Position numbers and translations under genes: made by a program
DNA from: UBA5078 sp040384465
Lineage (GTDB): Bacteria; Pseudomonadota; Gammaproteobacteria; Pseudomonadales; Pseudohongiellaceae
NCBI GenBank assembly: GCA_040384465.1
Contig: JAZKJF010000005.1
Span: 62,001-126,000 of the forward strand
Length of the DNA stretch: 64,000 bases
Direction: 5' to 3'
In this document: positions 50,752 to 59,075 of the stretch, piece after piece
Numbering within the stretch: the stretch's first letter is position 1
How the letters are laid out: every line of letters starts with the position of its first letter
The notes under the pieces: generated by a model
Databases searched by the model: none
What the model was told of the DNA's origin: nothing
Seen by the model: the letters and a program-made list of their open reading frames with translations, nothing else

Positions 50752-51222
50752 ATGCAAAAATCTGCCTTCATCCGAAAACTGTGGAAGCTGAACGAAACTG
50801 CTTGCGGAGACAGGCTCGTCATTTCGAAAGCGGATTTCGAAGAGCGGGTGGGGCAGTGTGATTGGATCGTGCAGAGAGAAGCGGGTTTTTTGCTGGGGAT
50901 TGTTGTGGGGAAGGAAATCGAGAACTTCAGTTATCTGTGGTTTCAGACGCGCTTTGAGAATTTTCTTTATGTGGAACGTGTGGTTGTCGAAGACAGTGCT
51001 CGGCGTCAGGGGCTTGCGACGAGCATGATCAGGGAGACATTAGAATGGTGCCGTGAACGTGGCATCGATAGTGTTGTCTGTCAGGTGTATGACAGGCCAC
51101 CCAATCCTGCAGGGCATGCGGTTTGCAAAGCACTTGGTTTTACAGCGCTTGAAAGTGTGATGCTGCCTTCGCGCGATATTGTCACGATGTATCAGCGTTC
51201 CACCGCGATTGCGACGCCCTGA
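50752..51222 (+). CDS. GNAT family N-acetyltransferase
   Basis: The 156-residue protein has the acetyl-CoA-binding core: FLYVERVVVEDSARRQGLAT, with RRQGLA matching the R/Q-x-x-G-x-G/A loop, then SMIRETLEWCRERGIDSVVC. The late NPAGHAVCKALGFTALESV strand is the usual end. The acyl acceptor is unknown. It overlaps the convergent thiolase gene by 31 bases. The N-terminal 40 residues are less conserved in type. Confidence 0.88.
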   Translation: MQKSAFIRKLWKLNETACGDRLVISKADFEERVGQCDWIVQREAGFLLGIVVGKEIENFSYLWFQTRFENFLYVERVVVEDSARRQGLATSMIRETLEWCRERGIDSVVCQVYDRPPNPAGHAVCKALGFTALESVMLPSRDIVTMYQRSTAIATP

Positions 51223-52370
51223 CCACCGCCGATGCACAGGGTGGCTAGTCCTTTGCGAGCATCACGCCGGACCATTTCATGCAGCAACGTCACGAGCACC
51301 CGGCAGCCCGATGCGCCGATGGGATGGCCAAGCGCTATGGCTCCGCCATTGACGTTGACTCGGCTGGTGTCCCATTGCAATTCCTGTGATACCGCGAGCG
51401 CCTGCACTGCGAAGGCCTCGTTGGCTTCGATCAAATCGAGATCGTTGACGGACCAGCCCGCCTTGCCGAGACAGCGGCGTGTCGCCGACACGGGGCCGAT
51501 CCCCATGATGGAGGGATCGACACCGGCGCTCGCGTAAGCACGGACGCTGGCCAGCGGCGTCAGCCCGAGCTTCTTCAGCATGTCGCCATTGCACAGCACG
51601 ACCACCGCTGCACCGTCGTTGAGGCCGGAGGCATTGCCCGCGGTGACGGTGCCATCAGTCTTGAAGGCGGGCTTGAGCCGTGCAAGCAACTCGGGACTGC
51701 TGTCGGGGCGTGGCCCCTGATCCTGATCGACAATCAACGCATCGCCTTTGCGCTGAGAAATGCGCAGGGGAATGATCTCCTCGGCGAAGCGGCCCGCACG
51801 CATGGCGGCGACTGCCTTGCGTTGTGAAGCGAGCGCGAATTCGTCTTGCTGCTGGCGAGAGATGCCATACTTCCCGGCAAGATTTTCAGCGGTGATGCCC
51901 ATGTGATAACCGTTGAAGGCATCGATGAGTCCGTCGTGCAGCATCGTGTCTATCAGCTGCCAGTGCCCCATCTTCTGTCCCTGCCGCGAGTGCGGCAGCA
52001 CATGCGCCGACTGACTCATGCTCTCCATCCCACCTGCGACCACGAGCTGCGCATCCCCCAGCGCAATCGCCTGCGCGCCAAGATGCACAGCCTTGAGTCC
52101 CGAGCCACACACTTTGTTGATGGTCATGGCAGGCGTGATGATGCCGATGCCAGCCCCGAGACTAGCCTGCCGCGCTGTATTCTGCCCGCAACCCGCAGAA
52201 AGAACATGTCCAAGAATAACTTCGTCTACGAGCGCAGAATCGATGGAATGCCGTTCCAGCAGCTGTCGAATAACCTGACTGCCAATCTCCACCGCGGACA
52301 AATCGGCGAGGGCCCCATGGAAGCTGCCAATCGCGCTGCGCCCGGCAGCGGCTATGAATACTTCTTGCAT
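51192..52370 (-). CDS. Acetyl-CoA acetyltransferase (thiolase)
   Basis: AAGGAG eight bases before the ATG sets the start. The 392-residue protein has the thiolase markers: the acylated Cys in TINKVCGSGLKAVHLGAQAI, GGMESMSQSAHVLP, the His in NVNGGAIALGHPIGASG, the NEAF motif in EANEAFAVQA, and the second Cys in LATLCIGGGQGVA. It is a biosynthetic-type acetyl-CoA C-acetyltransferase that joins or splits acetoacetyl-CoA, in short-chain fatty acid or PHB metabolism. Acetyl-CoA synthetase lies upstream on the same strand, so both touch acetyl-CoA. Element D sits between them. Confidence 0.95.
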   Translation of the reverse strand: MQEVFIAAAGRSAIGSFHGALADLSAVEIGSQVIRQLLERHSIDSALVDEVILGHVLSAGCGQNTARQASLGAGIGIITPAMTINKVCGSGLKAVHLGAQAIALGDAQLVVAGGMESMSQSAHVLPHSRQGQKMGHWQLIDTMLHDGLIDAFNGYHMGITAENLAGKYGISRQQQDEFALASQRKAVAAMRAGRFAEEIIPLRISQRKGDALIVDQDQGPRPDSSPELLARLKPAFKTDGTVTAGNASGLNDGAAVVVLCNGDMLKKLGLTPLASVRAYASAGVDPSIMGIGPVSATRRCLGKAGWSVNDLDLIEANEAFAVQALAVSQELQWDTSRVNVNGGAIALGHPIGASGCRVLVTLLHEMVRRDARKGLATLCIGGGQGVAIAVER

Positions 52371-52424
52371 TCGTTTGGCTCCTTGAGTCTGAAGCTGCTG
52401 ATGAGCGTTCCACAGAGTGTGACG

Positions 52425-52534
52425 GAGAGGGTTGAGGCGCTTGCTGACATGACCGTGGCCAGCAGGGATGCTGGCCCCGAGCCCCCATGGATGGGTTCAC
52501 GGCGTGTCATGGCAGTGAGTGCCTCAGCCCTCTC
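52425..52534 (-). repeat. Structured TCCN-hairpin element, copy D (inverted)
   Basis: A 29-base stem with five mismatches, four of them transitions (52425-52453 with 52506-52534). On the minus strand the core is ACGCCGTGAA, hairpin CCCA-TCCA-TGGG, GGCTCG, hairpin GGCCAGCA-TCCC-TGCTGGCC, ACGGTC. It is the most decayed of the four copies and lies between acs and the thiolase gene. Confidence 0.85.
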
Positions 52535-52548
52535 AGCCCACTTGCGAG

Positions 52549-54486
52549 TCAGCGATTCAGGCGATTTTGAATCAGTTGTTCTACCACAGCCGGATCAGCT
52601 AGCGTGCTCGTGTCGCCCATATTTTCGAGTTCGTTCGCGGCAATCTTGCGCAAGATTCGTCGCATGATTTTACCTGAGCGGGTCTTGGGCAGGCTCGGTG
52701 CAAACTGGATAATTTCCGGTCTTGCGAATGCGCCGATCTCCTCAGCCACGAAAGCGATCAATTCTTTACGGAGTTCTGCCGAGTCTGGAATGCCGTGCAT
52801 CAGCGTCACGTAGGCATAGATGCCTTGTCCTTTGATGTCGTGTGGATAACCCACGACGGCTGCTTCAGCTACCTTGGGATGCAGCACCAGGGCGCTCTCG
52901 ATTTCGGCGGTGCCGAGGCGATGGCCGGAGACGTTGATCACGTCATCGACGCGGCCGGTCACCCAGTAGTAGCCATCCTTGTCGCGGCGTGCACTGTCGC
53001 CGGTGAAGTAATAGCCTGGATAAGCTTTGAAGTAGGTGTCGATGCAGCGCTGGTGGTCTCCGAAGACTGTGCGCAACTGGCTGGGCCAGCTGCCCGCGAG
53101 CACCAGATTGCCGGTGCCTGGCCCCTTCAGTTCTTTACCGTCTGCGTCCAGAAGAGCCGGTCTGACACCAAAGAAGGGCAGTGAGGCAGAACCCGGTTTC
53201 AGATCAGTCACACCGGGCAATGGCGTGATCATGATCGCTCCGGTCTCGGTCTGCCACCAAGTGTCGACGATGGGGCAACGCGCTTCGCCCACAACGTCGT
53301 AATACCACTGCCAGGCTTCGGGGTTGATCGGCTCGCCGACCGAACCCAGCAGGCGCAGCGATTGCCGCGAGGTACTGTTGACGGGAGCGTTGCCTGCCGC
53401 CATCAGTGCACGGAGTGCCGTGGGGGCAGTGTAGAAAATGTTGACCTTGTGTTTGTCGATAACCTGCCAGAAGCGGGAGGCGTCAGGGTAAGTGGGGACG
53501 CCTTCGAAAATCAGCGTCGTGGCACCATTGGCAAGTGGTCCGTAGACGATATAGCTGTGGCCTGTCACCCAACCCACATCTGCGGTACACCAGAAGATAT
53601 CGCCGTCGCGGTAGTCGAAGACATAGCGATGCGTCATGGCGGCACTCAGCAGATAACCGGCGCTGGTGTGCAGCACGCCTTTCGGTTTACCGGTGGAGCC
53701 AGAGGTGTAGAGGATGAACAGCGGGTCCTCCGCATCCATGATCTCTGGCTCGCAATGAGTGCTGACGCTGGCTATGCTCTCGTGGTACCAAAGGTCGCGT
53801 CCGGCAGTCCAGCCTGTTTGTGCGCCTGTATGCTTCACGACCAACACGGTGTGAACGTCAGGGCAGTGCTCCAGCGCCTTGTCGACATTGTGTTTCAGGG
53901 GAATGCCCTTGCCGCCGCGCAGGCCCTGGTCGGCAGTGATGACCACACGGCAGTCGGAATCAAGGATGCGGTCCTTGATGGATTCCGGCGAAAAGCCACC
54001 GAACACCACCGAGTGGATGGCACCGATGCGCGCGCAGGCCAGCATTGCGTAGGCGGCCTCGGGAATCATCGGCATGTAGATGCTGACTCGATCTCCTTTG
54101 CGGACGCCTCGTGCCCGTAGCGCATTGGCCAGACGGCACACCTGTTCGTACAGCTCGTTGTAAGTGATGTGGCGGCTGTTGGCGGGGTCGTCGCCTTCCC
54201 ACAGTAACGCGGTCTGCGTGCCACGGGTCGCCAGATGGCGGTCGATGCAATTGACACTGACGTTGAGCTTGCCACCTTCGAACCAGCGTGCTTCGCCCTT
54301 GCTGAAGTCGCTGTGGTGCAACCGGGTCCAGGGTTGCATCCAGTCGATAAAGTTATGAGCTTGCTGAGCCCAGAAGACATCCGGGTTATGGATCGACTCC
54401 TGATACATGCTCTGGTAGCGCTCTTTGTTGAGCAGGCTGCGAGCGGCAAGTTCTTCTGAGACTGGGTAGACGCGACTATCGGACAT
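52549..54486 (-). CDS. acs: Acetyl-CoA synthetase
   Basis: The 645-residue length is standard. The AMP-forming motifs are present: YTSGSTGKPKGVLHTSAGYL (P-loop-like), WWQTETGAIMITPL, YFTGDSARRDKDGYYWVTGR, VDDVINVSGHRLGTAEIESA, and the C-terminal LPKTRSGKIMRRILRKIA with the acetylatable Lys. It activates acetate to acetyl-CoA in two steps via acetyl-AMP. AAGGAATT precedes the ATG. In Pseudomonas an acs gene also lies near panC and is controlled by the CbrAB/Crc system, which fits the downstream CbrAB genes here. Confidence 0.97.
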   Translation of the reverse strand: MSDSRVYPVSEELAARSLLNKERYQSMYQESIHNPDVFWAQQAHNFIDWMQPWTRLHHSDFSKGEARWFEGGKLNVSVNCIDRHLATRGTQTALLWEGDDPANSRHITYNELYEQVCRLANALRARGVRKGDRVSIYMPMIPEAAYAMLACARIGAIHSVVFGGFSPESIKDRILDSDCRVVITADQGLRGGKGIPLKHNVDKALEHCPDVHTVLVVKHTGAQTGWTAGRDLWYHESIASVSTHCEPEIMDAEDPLFILYTSGSTGKPKGVLHTSAGYLLSAAMTHRYVFDYRDGDIFWCTADVGWVTGHSYIVYGPLANGATTLIFEGVPTYPDASRFWQVIDKHKVNIFYTAPTALRALMAAGNAPVNSTSRQSLRLLGSVGEPINPEAWQWYYDVVGEARCPIVDTWWQTETGAIMITPLPGVTDLKPGSASLPFFGVRPALLDADGKELKGPGTGNLVLAGSWPSQLRTVFGDHQRCIDTYFKAYPGYYFTGDSARRDKDGYYWVTGRVDDVINVSGHRLGTAEIESALVLHPKVAEAAVVGYPHDIKGQGIYAYVTLMHGIPDSAELRKELIAFVAEEIGAFARPEIIQFAPSLPKTRSGKIMRRILRKIAANELENMGDTSTLADPAVVEQLIQNRLNR

Positions 54487-54507
54487 CGAATAATTCCTTG
54501 CTGAAGA

Positions 54508-55362
54508 TCAATGTGAGGAACGCCGTACGCGCAGGTTGTCGATCAGGCGAGTTTTGCCCATCCAGGCAGCGGCGAGAATGACAAGATCGCTGTCGTGTGC
54601 TTGTGCCGGCTCCAGTGTCCCGGCAGTGCAGACATTGTAGTAGTCGAGCCGAAAACCTGCTTGCTCCAGCTGCACACGCGCTATCGATTCCACGCTGTCT
54701 ATCGAAGCGCCAGCCTGGAGTTGCGCACGGCTTTCCAGCAAAGTTTGGTACAGCGCTGCGGCGCGTTGCTTCTCATCGGCTGTCAAATAGCCATTGCGAG
54801 AACTGAGCGCCAGACCACTGCTCTCGCGTTGTGTCTCCACGCCGACGAGCGTGATGGGAAAGCACAGGTCGGCCACCATTTGGGTGATGACCATGAATTG
54901 CTGGTAGTCCTTCAGCCCGAACAGTGCCGTATTTGGCTGCACCAGATTGAAGAGCTTGCTCACCACTGTGGCGACGCCATCGAAGTGGCCGGGGCGGCTG
55001 GCGCCACAATGGCGTTCTGACACCTTCGGCACAGAGACAACTGTCTGCTGTTCCAGACCCAGAGGATAGATCTCGGACACGGGTGGGGCGAACAGGATCG
55101 TGCATCCTGCTGTTTCAAGCTTCTGCATATCCTGTGCAAGCGTGCGGGGATAGGCGTCCAGATCCTCGTTTTTGCCGAACTGCATGGGGTTGACGAAAAT
55201 CGTGCACACAACGACGTCGCCATAGCGATGCGCCTCGTTGACCAGATGGATATGCCCGCTATGCAGATTCCCCATGGTGGGCACTACGGCGATCCGACGG
55301 CCTGCCTGTCGGTGTTTGTTTAGAAGGGCGCGCAGCGCGTTGATGTGGGTAATGAGGTTCAT
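54508..55362 (-). CDS. panC: Pantothenate synthetase
   Basis: The family start MNLITHINALRALLNKHR at 55362 is chosen over an open upstream extension of 33 residues. The 284-residue protein has VPTMGNLHSGHIHLV (the HxGH ATP-binding motif, with MGNLHSGH), VVCTIFVNPMQFGKNEDLDA, RPGHFDGVATVVSKLFN, and ALFGLKDYQQFMVI (KMSKS-like region). It joins pantoate and beta-alanine with ATP to make pantothenate. It lies 38 bases behind panB. The panD gene that often follows is absent. Confidence 0.97.
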   Translation of the reverse strand: MNLITHINALRALLNKHRQAGRRIAVVPTMGNLHSGHIHLVNEAHRYGDVVVCTIFVNPMQFGKNEDLDAYPRTLAQDMQKLETAGCTILFAPPVSEIYPLGLEQQTVVSVPKVSERHCGASRPGHFDGVATVVSKLFNLVQPNTALFGLKDYQQFMVITQMVADLCFPITLVGVETQRESSGLALSSRNGYLTADEKQRAAALYQTLLESRAQLQAGASIDSVESIARVQLEQAGFRLDYYNVCTAGTLEPAQAHDSDLVILAAAWMGKTRLIDNLRVRRSSH

Positions 55363-55399
55363 GGCATGCTCAGTTAAGGCAATCTCAGTTGAAGCAGTC

Positions 55400-56236
55400 T
55401 TAGTTAAAGCAGTGCTCCGGCGCAGGGAAGCGCTTCGCTTTGACGTCGGCGACATAGGCACGCAGAGCGCCCGGAATGCCGTCGTCCGAGCCTTTCAGAA
55501 AATTCTTCACGAACTTCGGCGTGATTGGTGATATGCCCAGCACATCGTGTAACACCATCACTTGAGCATCCGTATCAGGCCCGGCACCGATTCCAATGAC
55601 AGGAATCGTCAGGGCTTCCGAGATAGTCTTGGCTAGCGTTTGTGGCACACATTCCAGCAATAACATGCTGGCACCGGATTCTTCGAGCAATTTTGCCTCG
55701 GCCAGCATGCTTTCTGCCTGACGAGGGTCTCTACCCTGTACATGGTAGCCGCCGATACGGTTGATCGATTGCGGGGTCAACCCCATGTGAGGACATACGG
55801 GAATACCACGTTCTGCCAGCAATCGAGTGGAGTTGGCGATCCAGGCGCCACCCTCCAGCTTGATCATCTGCGCTCCGGCGCGCATCAACGTAGCAGCATT
55901 CTCCAGCGTCTGGGTTTCTGACGCGTAGCTCATGAAGGGCATGTCCCCGATCAGAAAGGCGCCGCGATTGCCGCGTTTGACGCTGCTGATGTGGTAGACC
56001 ATGTCGTCCATGGTCACGGGCAGCGTGCTGTCGTGGCCCTGCAGCACCATGCCCAGCGAATCGCCGATCAGTGTGACCTCGACACCAGCCTCGGCGATCA
56101 ATTGCGCGAAACAGGCGTCATAGGCTGTCAGGCAGGTGAACTTCTCGCCTCGCTGCTTCATCTTGATCAGGGTGCTGAGGGTGACAGCAGGTCGGCTGCT
56201 GGCGGAACTTGGATTTGGTGCGGCTTGTGAACTCAT
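55400..56236 (-). CDS. panB: 3-methyl-2-oxobutanoate hydroxymethyltransferase
   Basis: The 278-residue protein has the PanB markers: FTCLTAYDACFAQLIAEAGV, LIGDSLGMVLQGHDSTLPVT, GNRGAFLIGDMPFMSY, MIKLEGGAW, CPHMGLTPQSINRIGGYHVQ, and MLLLECVP. It adds a one-carbon unit from methylene-tetrahydrofolate to alpha-ketoisovalerate, the first step of pantothenate synthesis. About 25 extra N-terminal residues precede the family start. It is followed by panC. Confidence 0.97.
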   Translation of the reverse strand: MSSQAAPNPSSASSRPAVTLSTLIKMKQRGEKFTCLTAYDACFAQLIAEAGVEVTLIGDSLGMVLQGHDSTLPVTMDDMVYHISSVKRGNRGAFLIGDMPFMSYASETQTLENAATLMRAGAQMIKLEGGAWIANSTRLLAERGIPVCPHMGLTPQSINRIGGYHVQGRDPRQAESMLAEAKLLEESGASMLLLECVPQTLAKTISEALTIPVIGIGAGPDTDAQVMVLHDVLGISPITPKFVKNFLKGSDDGIPGALRAYVADVKAKRFPAPEHCFN

Positions 56237-56297
56237 AGGTAGTAAACCGGAATCGACTGGGTGGCAATTGGCAGAGAAGCGTCAGAGAGCATGATCA

Positions 56298-56978
56298 TCA
56301 GAGCAGGCTGGGCTTGGGATTGAAATAATGGGTGCCTCGGGGCACGGTCAGTATGTAATTGACGAGTTGCTGATAATCGTCCTGATTATCCACAAGGTCA
56401 ATCTCCGCGCTGTTGACGATCAGCAGTGCGCTCTTGTCGTAGTAGTGGAAAAAGCTGGTGTAGGCGTCGTTCAGCCGCTCCAGGTAATCGCGTTGAATCT
56501 GTCTTTCGGCGGCGATGCCACGCTTGTGGATGCGATGCAGCAGCACGTCGGCCGGTGCCTGCAGATAGATCACCAGATCGGGTGTCGGGGCGTCGATGGT
56601 CAGGTGTTCGTAGACCTGCTGGTACAGCGCGTATTCGTCCTGATCGAGATTCTGTTTGGCGAACAGTTGATCCTTGTCGATCAGAAAATCGGCCACGCGC
56701 ACGGGCTCGAAGAGATCGTCCTGACGCAGGTCCTGAATCTGGCGTGTACGTTGGAACAGGAAGAACAGCTGTGTAGCGAGAGCGCCCTGGCGGGGGTTGT
56801 CATAAAAGCGTTCGAGGAAAGGGTTCTCCTCTGGCTTCTCCAGCAGAATATCGTAGTTGAAAGTCTCTGCCAGACGTCGTGCCAGGCTGGTCTTGCCGAC
56901 ACCAATGGGGCCTTCCACCGCGATGAAGCGCGGTGGCTTCCTTCCGAATGCAGAGCCTGTTATCGGACTTTCTGTCAC
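56298..56978 (-). CDS. Deoxynucleoside kinase family protein
   Basis: The start GTG overlaps the pcnB stop by four bases (GTGA), so translation is coupled. The 226-residue protein has Walker A EGPIGVGKTSLARRLAE, the NPFLERFYDNPR segment, QLFFLFQRTRQIQD, the DRS-like VADFLIDKDQLFAKQNLD, and the LID-like RGIAAERQIQRDYLERLNDA. It fits deoxynucleoside kinases (dNK/dGK-dAK type) that salvage deoxynucleosides. In Pseudomonas folK occupies this place between pcnB and panB. Here folK is not seen, so this is either a replacement or a rearrangement. Confidence 0.9.
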   Translation of the reverse strand: MTESPITGSAFGRKPPRFIAVEGPIGVGKTSLARRLAETFNYDILLEKPEENPFLERFYDNPRQGALATQLFFLFQRTRQIQDLRQDDLFEPVRVADFLIDKDQLFAKQNLDQDEYALYQQVYEHLTIDAPTPDLVIYLQAPADVLLHRIHKRGIAAERQIQRDYLERLNDAYTSFFHYYDKSALLIVNSAEIDLVDNQDDYQQLVNYILTVPRGTHYFNPKPSLL

Positions 56979-58498
56979 GCGCTGTCACCTGCTCCACTGG
57001 TCGGCTTTCGTGAGGGTTTGCGTCGTCGTCGACGCGGTCCTGTGCTGCCCTTGCCGAGACCTTCCAGCAAGCTGTCCTGCTGAATCTCGTCACTGTCCTG
57101 AAAATCTGTCCACCATTGTCCTAGTCCGGCCAATTCTTCCCCGGCTTCTTCACGCAGCAGCAGGAAGTCGTATCCTGCCCGGAACTTCGGATGCTGGTAG
57201 GCCGATTCGGCACCGCGCTTGCTGCGCACGGCGAGGCGTAGTTGCAGCTCCCATATTTCACGCATGGCGATGGAGAAGCGTTTGGGAATGGAGGTGACCT
57301 GTAACTGTCGACCAATAACTTTGTTGGCAGCATCCTGTTGAGCTAACAGGGTGACGGGTTTATCTCCCAGCATTCGTCCCAGTTCGTGCAGCAGCGCTGG
57401 CCACAGCAGGGCTGCGAAGAGGAACGCGGGTGTCACAGACTTGCCGTCGGCCAGGCGGGTATCCGTATTGCGCATGGCCAGCACGACCAGACGGCTGGCG
57501 GCGCTGTCTGGATCACGAGTGCAAGCCATCGTGCCAGGGAACATGAAATCACCGACCTTGAACTGATGCAGCAGCGCATAAGTCTTCTCTGCATGCCCAC
57601 CGGTCAGCAGCTTGACGCTCTCGTCAAAGAGACGAGCTGGAGAAATCGACTCCAGCAAATAGGCCAGCTCATTGATCGGTGCGCGTGTTTTTTCCTCAAT
57701 TTTGAAGCCAAGCTTCGCAGAGAAACGAATTGCTCGCAGGAGGCGCACTGGGTCTTCACGGTAACGGGTCGCGGGATCACCGATCATGCGCAGCAGGCGG
57801 TTGTCGATGTCCGCAAGACCGTTGGCGAAATCGATGATGCGAAAGTCGTCGGTCGTGTAGTAAAGAGCATTGGCGGTGAAATCGCGGCGCAGCGCATCTT
57901 CATTGATACTGCCATAGACATTGTCCCGCAGAATCATGCCGGAGCTTGAGTGAGCGGAGTCCAGCCCTTTGATTGCCCTGTGAGTGGTGTCGTCCTGAAA
58001 TTCGTTCTCCGCCGTGTGGTGGGCGCGGAACGTCGTTGCTTCGATGATTTCACGTCCATAGCGTAGATGTACGATCTTGAAGCGTCTGCCGATGATCATG
58101 GCATTGCGAAACAGTTCGCGGATTTGCTCTGGCGTCGCGCTGGTGGCGATGTCGAAGTCCTTGGGGGTGTCGCCCAGCAGCAGATCACGCACGCCGCCTC
58201 CGACCAGAAAGGCGTGATAACCGGCGTCGTTCAGACGATACAGAACCTTGAGTGCGTTGGGGGAGATGCTCTTGCGAGAGATACAATGGTCTTCACGCTC
58301 AATGACGCGCGCGCCGGAGAGATCGAGGTCGCTCAGGCTGGCTTTACCGGTGGCGGGCGCCGGACGGGCCTGGCTGTTCTGTTTGCCGCTCACGGGGCGG
58401 TGGACTTGCGGTTGCTCCTCCACAATATCCTTGGGTTTGGAGCGCTTGCCGAACAGAACTCTGGTTAGCTTTCTCAACATCAGTTTTTCAGGACCCAT
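56975..58498 (-). CDS. pcnB: Poly(A) polymerase I
   Basis: The 507-residue protein has the class II nucleotidyltransferase motif VGGGVRDLLLGDTPKDFDIA, followed by FRNAMIIGRRFKIVHLRYG, RDFTANALYY and PVRLLRAIRFSAKLGFKIEE. A basic tail ends it (GPRRRRRKPSRKPTS). It adds poly(A) tails that mark RNA for decay. A start 18 bases further in (58480) is also possible. Neither has a strong ribosome binding site. It lies directly downstream of the CrcZ-like region, as in Pseudomonas, and leads the pcnB-dNK-panB-panC-acs run. Confidence 0.96.
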   Translation of the reverse strand: MGPEKLMLRKLTRVLFGKRSKPKDIVEEQPQVHRPVSGKQNSQARPAPATGKASLSDLDLSGARVIEREDHCISRKSISPNALKVLYRLNDAGYHAFLVGGGVRDLLLGDTPKDFDIATSATPEQIRELFRNAMIIGRRFKIVHLRYGREIIEATTFRAHHTAENEFQDDTTHRAIKGLDSAHSSSGMILRDNVYGSINEDALRRDFTANALYYTTDDFRIIDFANGLADIDNRLLRMIGDPATRYREDPVRLLRAIRFSAKLGFKIEEKTRAPINELAYLLESISPARLFDESVKLLTGGHAEKTYALLHQFKVGDFMFPGTMACTRDPDSAASRLVVLAMRNTDTRLADGKSVTPAFLFAALLWPALLHELGRMLGDKPVTLLAQQDAANKVIGRQLQVTSIPKRFSIAMREIWELQLRLAVRSKRGAESAYQHPKFRAGYDFLLLREEAGEELAGLGQWWTDFQDSDEIQQDSLLEGLGKGSTGPRRRRRKPSRKPTSGAGDSA

Positions 58499-58635
58499 TT
58501 ACCGGTATAACTCGGTCATGGTGGAAATCACCAGAGCAGGATACGCGGATAAAATCTGTGATTCTTATCGAAGGGGGGAGCGAATGGGCCAGGATAATAC
58601 ACTGAAATGGTGCGAATTAGCAGGAGGAAATGCTC

Positions 58636-58880
58636 TGGGGGGCGAGTAACACCCCCCCGCAAGGAAGGTAATTTAGTTTTGTTATTTTTATTGTACTAAT
58701 GAGGCACCAAATACAGCACCGCAAAGCATTTTTTGAAACAGTATCTTCAGCTAGACAACAACTACGCCATCACCACAAACCGAAAATCTACTTCATATTG
58801 TTTTTATTCACTGCACCAAACTGAGTAATGCTATTTTTATTATTATCGGCTTTCGTTGTTATTATTTATTGTTATTGTGG
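58636..58880 (-). ncRNA. crcZ: CrcZ-like regulatory RNA (candidate)
   Basis: The stretch between cbrB and pcnB, where Pseudomonas encodes CrcZ, is AT-rich and lacks a gene. On the minus strand, from about 12 bases behind a sigma-54 promoter, the predicted RNA carries clusters of AAYAAYAA (CA) motifs. They lie at about 58878-58853 (AACAATAA, AATAATAA, AACAACGA), 58846-58833 (AATAATAA), 58809-58798 (AAAAACAA) and 58694-58677 (AATAACAA). Such motifs bind Hfq/Crc, and CrcZ works by titrating that complex to relieve carbon catabolite repression. A G7/C6 hairpin (58658-58636) may mark the 3' end, but its tail is not T-rich, so read-through into pcnB is possible. The ends are estimates. Confidence 0.75.
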
Positions 58881-58890
58881 CGTATATAGA

Positions 58891-58905
58891 GCACTAAGCG
58901 TGCCA
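58891..58905 (-). promoter_or_regulatory. Sigma-54 promoter of the CrcZ-like RNA
   Basis: On the minus strand 58905-58891 reads TGGCACG-CTTA-GTGC, with GG and GC ten bases apart. Against the sigma-54 consensus (TGGCACG-N4-TTGC) only one base of the -12 box differs. The start of transcription should be near 58879. Confidence 0.8.
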
Positions 58906-58978
58906 GATAGTAAAATATCAATAAAAACAATTAGATGAGTATTTAGCGAGGAGTATTTATCTGATTAAACTGGTACTG

Positions 58979-59025
58979 TGTTACCGAACGTCTCTGAATG
59001 ACTGTGTAGATGGGTATCAGTAACA
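58979..59025. promoter_or_regulatory. Candidate CbrB upstream activating site
   Basis: TGTTAC (58979-58984) and GTAACA (59020-59025) are inverted half-sites 35 bases apart, about 100-145 bases upstream of the predicted CrcZ start. As I recall, the Pseudomonas CbrB site is TGTTAC-N14-GTAACA. The gap here is larger by 21 bases, two helical turns, so the half-sites keep the same face. Confidence 0.5.
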
Positions 59026-59075
59026 AATTGTTGCAGGTTCTTGTGACTGCCGATAACGGACGGGGAGGGGAGCAA

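Noticed and set aside
58650..59000. AT-rich stretch as remnant of a phage or foreign gene
   Set aside because: No open frame of useful length or phage motif was seen. The sigma-54 promoter, AAYAAYAA motifs and synteny explain the composition better as a CrcZ-like RNA.
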